Source: Gammaproteobacteria bacterium (lineage in GTDB: Bacteria > Pseudomonadota > Gammaproteobacteria > Legionellales > Legionellaceae). Taken from it: a stretch of DNA of 54,946 bases. The position numbers were made by a program, and so were the translations under genes. A model generated the notes under the pieces. The model ran no database searches. It saw only the letters and a program-made list of their open reading frames with translations, and was not told the origin of the DNA. The stretch is taken from contig JAHZKG010000002.1 in assembly GCA_022600515.1 (NCBI GenBank), positions 1-54,946 on the forward strand. Reading direction: 5' to 3'. Shown piece by piece: positions 48,257 through 54,946 of the stretch. The number at the start of each line of letters is the position of its first letter. Position 1 is the stretch's first letter.

Positions 48257-48999
48257 TTAATCTAACCGATAAAATTGCGCTCATTACTGGGGCTAGTCGT
48301 GGCATTGGTATGGCCATTACTAAAACTTTGGCTGAACAAGGCGCTTATGTTATTGGCACCGCAACGAGCGAAGAAGGCGCTGCTCGCATTACAGCTTACC
48401 TAGAAGAAGCCCACCTTGCAGGAGAAGGCAGGTTACTGAATGTAACCGATCCAAACAGCGTAGACGCATTGTTTAAATCACTTGATGATACAGATAAAAC
48501 CCCCAATATACTCGTTAATAATGCAGGGGTTACCGCGGATAATTTATTGCTCCGCATGACAGATGATGAATGGGATCGCGTCATAGCAACTAATTTAAGT
48601 GCTATTTTTCGCATGACACGCACGGCAATTAAACCAATGTTTCGTGCGCGATTTGGCCGAATTATAAACATAGGCTCGGTTGTTGGCTCAAGCGGTAATC
48701 CAGGGCAAGTCAATTATACAGCCGCAAAAGCAGGCCTTATTGGGTTTTCAAAGTCTTTGGCACAAGAAATCGGCAGCCGTAATATTACTGTCAATGTGGT
48801 AGCGCCAGGCTTTATCGATACAGAAATGACAGAGGTACTGCCTGATTTGGTTAAGTCAGAAATGAAAAAACGTATTCCGCTTAAACGTTTTGGCACACCT
48901 GATGATATTGCTAAGACAGTTGCTTTTCTTGCATCAGATGCCGCAAACTATATCACAGGCGAAACAATTCAAGTAAATGGTGGCATGTACATGAACTAA
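48253..48999 (+). CDS. fabG: 3-oxoacyl-ACP reductase
   Basis: FabG reduces beta-ketoacyl-ACP with NADPH. The 248-residue short-chain dehydrogenase has the cofactor motif TGASRGIGMA, NNAGVTADNLL, and catalytic residues S142, Y155 and K159 (VNYTAAKAG). The C-terminus ITGETIQVNGGMYMN is typical. It overlaps fabD by four bases. acpP follows after 98 bp. Confidence 0.97.
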   Translation: MINLTDKIALITGASRGIGMAITKTLAEQGAYVIGTATSEEGAARITAYLEEAHLAGEGRLLNVTDPNSVDALFKSLDDTDKTPNILVNNAGVTADNLLLRMTDDEWDRVIATNLSAIFRMTRTAIKPMFRARFGRIINIGSVVGSSGNPGQVNYTAAKAGLIGFSKSLAQEIGSRNITVNVVAPGFIDTEMTEVLPDLVKSEMKKRIPLKRFGTPDDIAKTVAFLASDAANYITGETIQVNGGMYMN

Positions 49000-49097
49000 A
49001 AATAACGTGTTAGACTTGCGTTATTTGAATAATCGAATAAACTACTCAACAGTAGATTATTTTTTATTTTATCAACCGAAAATAGGAACTATAGGTT

Positions 49098-49352
49098 ATG
49101 AGTGCAAATGGTACAGTTGAAGAAAGAGTCCGAAAAATTGTTGCAGAGCAACTTGGCGTTAAAGCAGAAGAGTTGAAAAATGATGCTTCTTTTGTTGATG
49201 ATTTAGGCGCAGACTCTTTAGATACAGTTGAATTAGTGATGGCTTTGGAAGAAGAGTTTGAAACAGAAATTCCAGATGAAAAAGCTGAGCAAATCACAAC
49301 AGTTCAAGGTGCTATCGACTACATCAGTTCAAATATGCAGAGTCAAGATTAA
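49098..49352 (+). CDS. acpP: Acyl carrier protein
   Basis: ACP carries the growing acyl chain on phosphopantetheine. The 84-residue acidic protein has the attachment site S40 in [14 protein letters not shown]. The N-terminal [15 protein letters not shown] and the [13 protein letters not shown] segment are standard. The 98-bp gap before it contains an AT-rich inverted pair (AAATAACG with CGTTATTT, about 48999-49024) and may hold an extra promoter, as is common for this highly expressed gene. fabF follows three bases after its stop codon. Confidence 0.98.
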   Translation: MSANGTVEERVRKIVAEQLGVKAEELKNDASFVDDLGADSLDTVELVMALEEEFETEIPDEKAEQITTVQGAIDYISSNMQSQD

Positions 49353-49355
49353 TCT

Positions 49356-50603
49356 ATGTCAAAGCGACGCGTCGTAGTAACAGGTCTTGGTGCATTAACC
49401 CCTGTTGGGCTTAATGTAGATGAGACCTGGAAAAATATCCTGGCTGGTGTAAGTGGTGCAGGCCCTATCGAGGATTTTGATGCCTCGGATTACTCAACCA
49501 AGTTTTGGGCAAAAGTAAAAGGGTTTAATCCTGAAGACCATATTCCTGCAAAAGATGCACGAAAAATGGATCCCTTCACACAGTATGGTGTTGTCGCTGC
49601 AACCGAAGCTTTGGCTGATTCAAAGCTTGAAATAACAGAAGCCTTATCACATCGTATAGGGGTTTCTGTTGGCGCTGGTATTGGTGGTATACAAACCATC
49701 TGCAACAACCAAGATCGCTTGGTTCAATCTGGTCCACGCAAAGTATCTCCATTTTTTATTCCTGCTGGCATTATTAATATGGTAGCAGGCCAAATTTCGA
49801 TTCGACACAACCTCAAAGGCCCTAACTTATCTATCGTTACGGCATGTACAACCGGCACCCACAGTATTGGTATTGCTGGGCGTATGATAGCCTATGGCGA
49901 TGCAGACGTTATGGTATGTGGTGGCTCAGAAATGACCCTAACGCCTTTGTGTTTAGCCGGATTTTCAGCAGTTCGTGCATTGTCTAAACGTAACGATGCT
50001 CCTGAAAAAGCATCTCGTCCATGGGATAAAGATCGCGACGGATTTCTCATGGGAGATGGTGCCGGTATCTTAATCCTCGAAGAATATGAGCATGCAAAAG
50101 CTCGAGGTGCCAAAATTTATGCTGAATTAGCTGGATTCGGTATGTCAGGTGACGCATATCATATTACATCACCCGATGAAGACGCAGCAGGTGCTACAGC
50201 CTCTATGGCCGCAACACTGAAAGATGCAGGCATTCAACCCAATCAAGTCGACTATATTAATGCACATGGAACATCGACTTATCTAAACGACAGAAACGAA
50301 ACAATTGCCATCAAACGTTTATTTAAAGAACATGCCTATGATTTAGCTGTAAGCTCAACTAAATCAATGACAGGGCATCTTTTAGGTGCGGCCGGTGCGA
50401 TTGAAGCTATTTTTAGTATTCTCGCCATTCGAGATCAAATTGCACCACCTACCATTAATTTAGATAACCCAGATGATGGCTGTGATTTAAATTATGTTGC
50501 TCATAAACCGCAAAAACGTCCTATAAACTACGCTTTAAGTAACTCGTTAGGGTTTGGCGGAACCAATGGGACTATATTATTCAAAAAACTTGATGAGTCC
50601 TAA
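49356..50603 (+). CDS. fabF: 3-oxoacyl-ACP synthase II
   Basis: FabF condenses acyl-ACP with malonyl-ACP and adjusts chain length and unsaturation. The 415-residue protein has the Cys-His-His triad: C164 ([10 protein letters not shown]), H304 (NAHGTST) and H341 ([12 protein letters not shown]). The C-terminal [14 protein letters not shown] is typical of the family. It lies three bases after acpP and three bases before tmk. Confidence 0.98.
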   Translation: MSKRRVVVTGLGALTPVGLNVDETWKNILAGVSGAGPIEDFDASDYSTKFWAKVKGFNPEDHIPAKDARKMDPFTQYGVVAATEALADSKLEITEALSHRIGVSVGAGIGGIQTICNNQDRLVQSGPRKVSPFFIPAGIINMVAGQISIRHNLKGPNLSIVTACTTGTHSIGIAGRMIAYGDADVMVCGGSEMTLTPLCLAGFSAVRALSKRNDAPEKASRPWDKDRDGFLMGDGAGILILEEYEHAKARGAKIYAELAGFGMSGDAYHITSPDEDAAGATASMAATLKDAGIQPNQVDYINAHGTSTYLNDRNETIAIKRLFKEHAYDLAVSSTKSMTGHLLGAAGAIEAIFSILAIRDQIAPPTINLDNPDDGCDLNYVAHKPQKRPINYALSNSLGFGGTNGTILFKKLDES

Positions 50604-50606
50604 GGC

Positions 50607-51260
50607 ATGGCAACACAGCCTGGTCAATTTATTGTACTTGAAGGCTTAGAAGGGGCTGGAAAATCAACAGCCCTTACAACCATCAAACGCTTTATTTCTC
50701 CTTATGTTCCTGAATTAATCATAACGCGCGAACCCGGTGGAACTCATGTCGGTGAAACAGTTCGTGAATTAGTCAAACATGCGCCAGAAGAAGAACCGCT
50801 CTTGGCACGCTCAGAGCTTCTTTTATTTTATGCCGCACGTATTCAACTCATCGAACAAGTCATTCGCCCCGCACTAGCACGAGGTGCGTGGGTGTTAGCC
50901 GATCGCTTCGAACTGTCCACCTGGGCTTACCAAGGTGGAGGACGAGAACTTGATAAAACCATCATTCAAGCTTTATCTGATTTTTCTGTTCAAAATATTC
51001 GTCCTGACTTAATTCTCTTTTTAGATTTGCCGCCAGAGCAAGGCTTACAGCGCATTTTAGAACGAGGGCATATTGATCGTATAGAACAAGAGCCACTTGA
51101 TTTTTTTAATCGTGTCTATGCTACTTATCATGAAAAACTGCAAACCTTAGAACAAGCCGTTCTTATTGATGCCAGCAAACCACTTGCCATGGTACAACAC
51201 TTAATTCGAACAACCTTAGAACATCATTTGGTATCCCATGACATTGAGCTTATTCAATAA
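50607..51260 (+). CDS. tmk: Thymidylate kinase
   Basis: Tmk phosphorylates dTMP to dTDP. The 217-residue protein has the P-loop (EGLEGAGKSTAL), the TREPGGT motif and the DRFELSTWAYQGGGR segment. In E. coli-type operons pabC and mltG lie between fabF and tmk; both are absent here. It overlaps holB by 23 bases. Confidence 0.96.
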   Translation: MATQPGQFIVLEGLEGAGKSTALTTIKRFISPYVPELIITREPGGTHVGETVRELVKHAPEEEPLLARSELLLFYAARIQLIEQVIRPALARGAWVLADRFELSTWAYQGGGRELDKTIIQALSDFSVQNIRPDLILFLDLPPEQGLQRILERGHIDRIEQEPLDFFNRVYATYHEKLQTLEQAVLIDASKPLAMVQHLIRTTLEHHLVSHDIELIQ

Positions 51261-52146
51261 AAACCTCATCACCCGATTTGGTCAAAACCTACCTCAGGCA
51301 TTATTATTAGTAGGTCAAGAGCACACGCATGCCCTTGATTTAATACAACCCATCATCACTCACTTTCTCTGTAACGCGAACAACTGTGGCACATGTAACA
51401 CCTGTCTTTTAATACAGAAAAAAACACACCCAGATATCTTATACATTACACCTGAAAAACCGGGTGCTGCCATAAAAATAGACCAAATTAGAAAACTACA
51501 ATATGAAGCTTACCAAACACCACTCTGTGCCGATCATCGCATTATTATTATTCATCCAGCCAATGAAATGAATCGTGCCGCATCAAATGCTTTACTCAAA
51601 GTACTTGAAGAACCACCCAAACACCTTCGCTTTATATTAATCGCAACCCATCTAGACTCACTTCCTAATACCATTATGAGTCGATGCCAATCCTATCAAA
51701 TTCCAGAACCTGAAGCGCTTACAAACCCCAGCACACCCGGTTATTTAAGCATTGGCTTGCATTACGATGAAACCACACCTCGAGGAATTTTATTTAAAAA
51801 ACAACAGGACATTATAAGCAAACTCTGTGATTTATCGAATAACAAAGCATCCGTTTGCCAATTAGCTGCTGACTGGTCAACGCATGCTTTGTCTGACTGG
51901 TTGTGGTTTTTCCAATTATTAACCGCAACACTACTGCAGCATCAGCTTATACCAGACCAGCCTGTGCTTTTAAATCTACATCTTCAACAGCTTGCAAACC
52001 ACTATTCGTCCGTTCATTGCTTTAATCAGTTAGATATAATTTTAAAATTTACGAAAAAAATAAATCTCGACATTCCCCTAAACCCAACCCTTGCACTTGA
52101 AACACTTTTAATGGGATACACATCATATGATAGCGTCACTGGTTGA
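51238..52146 (+). CDS. holB: DNA polymerase III delta-prime subunit
   Basis: The delta-prime subunit is part of the clamp loader. The 302-residue protein has a zinc site with C45, C50, C53 and C56 (CNANNCGTCNTC), the KIDQIRKLQYEAYQTP region, IHPANEMNRAASNALLKVLE and the TIMSRCQSYQIP sensor-type motif. The N-terminus is short, as usual for holB. It overlaps tmk by 23 bases and tatD by 20. Confidence 0.92.
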   Translation: MTLSLFNKNLITRFGQNLPQALLLVGQEHTHALDLIQPIITHFLCNANNCGTCNTCLLIQKKTHPDILYITPEKPGAAIKIDQIRKLQYEAYQTPLCADHRIIIIHPANEMNRAASNALLKVLEEPPKHLRFILIATHLDSLPNTIMSRCQSYQIPEPEALTNPSTPGYLSIGLHYDETTPRGILFKKQQDIISKLCDLSNNKASVCQLAADWSTHALSDWLWFFQLLTATLLQHQLIPDQPVLLNLHLQQLANHYSSVHCFNQLDIILKFTKKINLDIPLNPTLALETLLMGYTSYDSVTG

Positions 52147-52921
52147 CTCACACTGCCACCTTAATCAACTCGACTTAACCGCTTTCGATGGCAGTTTAGA
52201 CAAAGCACTCATAGAAGCACGTGCCACAGGCGTCCAACATTTTTTGTGTGTTTGTATTACCCCTGATGATATTGATGCATTACATAACATCAGCACACAC
52301 CACCAAGATATTAGTATGTCCGTTGGTATACACCCAAATGAAGTCATACATCATCCCGTAACCCAAAAAAAATTACAGCAATTAGCAGACACACCCAACT
52401 GCATTGCCATCGGTGAAACAGGCCTCGATTATTTTAGAACCGAGAATCCAGCTGACTGTGAAGCACAACGTGATAGCTTTCGCTCACATATTCGCATTGC
52501 ACGTGAACTCAAAAAACCATTAATCATCCATACGCGCGCTGCGGCAGAAGATACATTAAAAATCATGGCAGAAGAAAAAGCAGATGAAATAGCGGGTGTT
52601 ATGCATTGCTTTTCAGAAGATTGGGACATTGCGCAGCAAGCCTTAGATCTTAATTTTTATATTTCGTTCTCAGGCATCGTCACATTTAAAAATGCACATG
52701 TTTTACATGATGTCGCAAAGAAAGTGCCTATCGATAAAATCTTAATTGAAACCGACTCACCTTATTTAGCGCCCACACCGTTTCGCGGAAAACCGAATCA
52801 TCCGGCCTGGGTTAAATATGTCGCGGAAAAAATTGCCCAGCTACGTGATGTATCATACGAAACCATTGCACGCGAAACCACCGCCAACTTTTACCGTTGC
52901 TTTAACGTGACTCCATCATGA
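52127..52921 (+). CDS. tatD: TatD-family metal-dependent hydrolase
   Basis: TatD-type proteins are metal-dependent DNases or related hydrolases. The 264-residue TIM barrel has the metal motif VDSHCHLNQLD, AIGETGLDYFR (Glu ligand), PLIIHTRAA, GVMHCFSEDW and ILIETDSPYLAPTPFRGK. It most resembles the YcfH branch found next to holB. PilZ, often between holB and tatD, is absent. It overlaps anmK by four bases. Confidence 0.94.
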   Translation: MIASLVDSHCHLNQLDLTAFDGSLDKALIEARATGVQHFLCVCITPDDIDALHNISTHHQDISMSVGIHPNEVIHHPVTQKKLQQLADTPNCIAIGETGLDYFRTENPADCEAQRDSFRSHIRIARELKKPLIIHTRAAAEDTLKIMAEEKADEIAGVMHCFSEDWDIAQQALDLNFYISFSGIVTFKNAHVLHDVAKKVPIDKILIETDSPYLAPTPFRGKPNHPAWVKYVAEKIAQLRDVSYETIARETTANFYRCFNVTPS

Positions 52922-54006
52922 ACTTATTTATTGGATTAATCTCTGGTACCAGCATGGATGGTATTGATGCTGCATTAATTGATTCCAACAGCCATAAATT
53001 AATCACAGGCATCACAACGCCTTATACGCAAAGCTTAAAAAAACAATTACTTACGTTTGATCCCAATCAAAAACATACACCACAAGCACTGTTAGAGCTT
53101 AACCATCTGCTAGGCCATGCTTTCTCAAATGCCGCATTAGCATTACTCAAAAAAACAAAATATAACCCCAAAGATATCACGGCCATTGGCAGCCATGGAC
53201 AAACGCTTTATCACAGCCCTGATACTAAAATTAGAACAACGCTCCAACTCGGCTGCCCACATACCATTGCAGTTAATACAGGCATTACCGTTGTTGCGGA
53301 TTTTAGAACGCGTGATTTAGTGCTGGGCGGGCAGGGGGCACCACTCGCACCATACTACCATCAAGAATTACTTAAAAAGCAAAATTTACCCCTTGCAATA
53401 GTTAATATCGGAGGCGTTTCTAATCTTAGTATCTTAAATAAATCAGCAGCACCTGTGGGTTATGACACGGGTCCTGGCAATGTGCTGATGGATACATGGA
53501 TTAGACAACATAAAAATCTAGCGTATGATATCAACGGCGATTGGGCTGCAACAGGGCGCGTTATTCCTAAATTATTAGATAGATTACTCACTGATACTTA
53601 CTTTAGCAAACCAGCACCTAAAAGCCTTGATAAAGCCTATTATTCGCTGAATTGGCTTAAAAAACATCTTCTTCAAGAAAACCAAAAGCCCGAAGATGTA
53701 CAGGCCACTTTACTTCACTTTACAGCGCGTACAATTGCCGATGCAGTTAGACTTGAAGTGCCTGATTGTAAACAGCTGCTATTATGTGGCGGTGGGGCAC
53801 ATAACCAAGCTTTAATCCAAGCACTCACCGCGTATCTAACCGATTGCGAAATCAAGACAACCGATGCTTTTGATATTAATCCGGATTACCTAGAGGCTAT
53901 GATGTTTGCATGGTTTGCAGAACAAACCCTAAAAAAACAAGCATTAGATTTAACCCAAATTACAGGCGCAAGTAAGCCTGCTATTTTAGGTGCGATTTAT
54001 TTATAA
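52918..54006 (+). CDS. anmK: Anhydro-N-acetylmuramic acid kinase
   Basis: AnmK phosphorylates and opens 1,6-anhydroMurNAc, recycling cell-wall sugar. The 362-residue protein shows the ATP motif GLISGTSMDGIDAALI, GSHGQTLYHSP, VADFRTRDLVLGGQGAPLAP, NIGGVSNLSIL and LLCGGGAHNQALIQAL. It ends the long rightward gene cluster and is convergent with the methyltransferase gene six bases away. Confidence 0.96.
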   Translation: MNLFIGLISGTSMDGIDAALIDSNSHKLITGITTPYTQSLKKQLLTFDPNQKHTPQALLELNHLLGHAFSNAALALLKKTKYNPKDITAIGSHGQTLYHSPDTKIRTTLQLGCPHTIAVNTGITVVADFRTRDLVLGGQGAPLAPYYHQELLKKQNLPLAIVNIGGVSNLSILNKSAAPVGYDTGPGNVLMDTWIRQHKNLAYDINGDWAATGRVIPKLLDRLLTDTYFSKPAPKSLDKAYYSLNWLKKHLLQENQKPEDVQATLLHFTARTIADAVRLEVPDCKQLLLCGGGAHNQALIQALTAYLTDCEIKTTDAFDINPDYLEAMMFAWFAEQTLKKQALDLTQITGASKPAILGAIYL

Positions 54007-54011
54007 TAAAT

Positions 54012-54821
54012 CTAAGGTTTCAAGTTTTTTGAATCAGACAGCTCTTCGACATCTGCAGCAGGTGGCGGGTTATCCTTAAAAAAGTTCAACGTAGACACAC
54101 GTTCGACATCTTGACTAATCGGTGTAACCGACGGCGTTACTTTTTTCGTCGGTGAAAACGTTACCATCCGATTATGCGTTGGATCTTCTTGGCGAATCAT
54201 GGGTATATCAGGACCTTCCGTCGCATCAAACAATCCATGCTTTTCTAATAATTCACGCCAAACTGCTATCGGTTTAAAATCGCGGACTTCCCTAAGCTCA
54301 TCTTCTAACGCAACACCATTTACTGCATTAAAAATAAAATGTGCCATATGTGCCATGCTGCATTCAACACTATCTTCTTGAACATCATGATCAACCAATA
54401 AAAAATGCCCATTAGGTCGTAATACACGTCGTATAGAATCTAAAAATGCGCCCAATGTTTTTTCGTCTGGAAAATGGTGTAAGCCAACATAACATGTGAC
54501 AACATCTGCACTGTTATCTTTAAGTGAAGCAAGATGTTCTGTCGCATTATAATCTAATGTTAAGTGTTTATCATATGGATGCACTGCACCGGCATCAACA
54601 CAATCGGCCAATGATGGCACAGAATCATTGACTGCAACAATTTTACCCGTTACTGCATAATTTTCTCTAAATCCATTCACATAACGTCCAGGCGATCCTA
54701 TCTCAACGATCCCATCAATTTTAGTGATGTCTTCAGGTAATAAGAGATTTGCTTGCGCAGCTAACTCTGTTTTAATAGCGGACAATGAATCAAACTTCGC
54801 AAATAACTCGACTTTAGCCAT
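54012..54821 (-). CDS. Class I SAM-dependent methyltransferase, N-terminus supplied by an IS end
   Basis: The 269-residue frame has a Rossmann-type methyltransferase core: VEIGSPGRYVNGF (SAM loop), an acidic residue after the second strand (IVAVNDS), DVVTCYVGLHHFPDE (motif post-II), and IRRVLRPNGHFLLVDHD. The substrate is unknown. The ATG and first five or six codons (MAKVEL) lie inside the 142-bp IS repeat, directly after the transposase TAA, and no ribosome binding site is seen there. The natural start may therefore have been lost, leaving a slightly truncated or IS-driven gene. The C-terminal 60 residues are low in complexity. Confidence 0.7.
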   Translation of the reverse strand: MAKVELFAKFDSLSAIKTELAAQANLLLPEDITKIDGIVEIGSPGRYVNGFRENYAVTGKIVAVNDSVPSLADCVDAGAVHPYDKHLTLDYNATEHLASLKDNSADVVTCYVGLHHFPDEKTLGAFLDSIRRVLRPNGHFLLVDHDVQEDSVECSMAHMAHFIFNAVNGVALEDELREVRDFKPIAVWRELLEKHGLFDATEGPDIPMIRQEDPTHNRMVTFSPTKKVTPSVTPISQDVERVSTLNFFKDNPPPAADVEELSDSKNLKP

Positions 54822-54946
54822 TTATGCGGCTAGCGCAAGCTGGTAAAGCAAGAGGCTCTCGTATTCCCCTTCTATTTTTGGAAGTTCATCATTAATTGCG
54901 GACTTTGAAAAATACTTTTGTTTCCAAATTGAGCGCCTCACGACCA
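54805..54946 (-). repeat. Right copy of inverted terminal repeat (IS 3' end)
   Basis: Reverse complement of 244-385 with four mismatches in 142 bp. It runs off the right edge, so the full length of the element is unknown. Its inner limit at about 54805 falls just inside the methyltransferase gene. Confidence 0.85.
54822..54946 (-). CDS. DDE-type transposase, C-terminal part (cut by window edge)
   Basis: The frame enters from the right edge and ends at a TAA (54822-54824). It encodes VVRRSIWKQKYFSKSAINDE, continues through a Lys- and Glu-rich segment, and ends in LLLYQLALAA. It keeps the expected VRRSIW tryptophan, so this copy is less degraded than the left one. The IS family cannot be fixed from about 40 residues. 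Confidence 0.6.
   Translation of the reverse strand, partial: VVRRSIWKQKYFSKSAINDELPKIEGEYESLLLYQLALAA

Overview
This AT-rich window (roughly 40% G+C by eye) is a chromosomal segment of a gammaproteobacterium. The blocks surE-yqaA-nlpD-rpoS, potABCD, plsX-fabD-fabG-acpP-fabF-tmk-holB-tatD, guaB-guaA-tadA, and double-ATP-cone class Ia nrdA with nrdB all fit that class. Two DUF4116 proteins, a Sel1-repeat protein, a Fic remnant, orphan membrane proteins and a salvage-only thiamine operon suggest a host-associated lineage such as Legionellales. That placement is inference; there is no rRNA or other marker here.

Layout. 1-1100 is insertion-sequence debris: a DDE transposase 3' end, a truncated IS3-family element and the 3' end of a Fic gene. 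1117-5290 holds nrdAB on the minus strand, with a terminator, two NrdR-type boxes three helical turns apart and a DnaA box. 5300-13148 holds a phosphodiester glycosidase-like protein, pmbA, infA, an MFS transporter, ruvC-ruvA, a two-component system and yciB. 13283-16850 is a second accessory stretch: a fatty acid desaturase, a broken IS630-family transposase, about 450 bp of unexplained G+C-richer sequence, an ISAs1-family remnant and two DUF4116 genes. 17028-21795 is the surE-rpoS block followed by two orphan genes. 21828-25534 is potABCD (minus). 25616-29677 carries a cysteine-rich secreted protein, rmuC, a Sel1-repeat protein and a SulP transporter. 29744-33455 is ligA, queA and a reduced tgt-like gene. 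34179-37172 is a TPP-riboswitch-led thiE-thiM-thiD-tenA operon (minus). 37206-46253 is mostly housekeeping (guaBA, tadA, rhlE, an L,D-transpeptidase, map, erpA, mnmA, rpmF). 46260-54006 is a tightly packed lipid, replication and repair operon ending in anmK. A methyltransferase gene at 54012-54821 abuts the right-hand IS copy.

Both ends of the window carry the same transposase 3' end (142 bp, 4 mismatches) in inverted orientation, so this piece is probably delimited by copies of one insertion sequence. In the right copy the IS end supplies the start codon and first codons of the methyltransferase.

The strongest leads are the nrdAB control region, a Tgt-derived protein that keeps all four zinc ligands but has lost the catalytic core and is coupled to queA, the two orphan genes after rpoS (one with a possible permuted-papain His/Cys pair), a dispersed palindromic repeat whose stems covary between copies, and an internally duplicated cysteine-rich secreted protein. 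I saw no tRNA, rRNA, CRISPR array or prophage.
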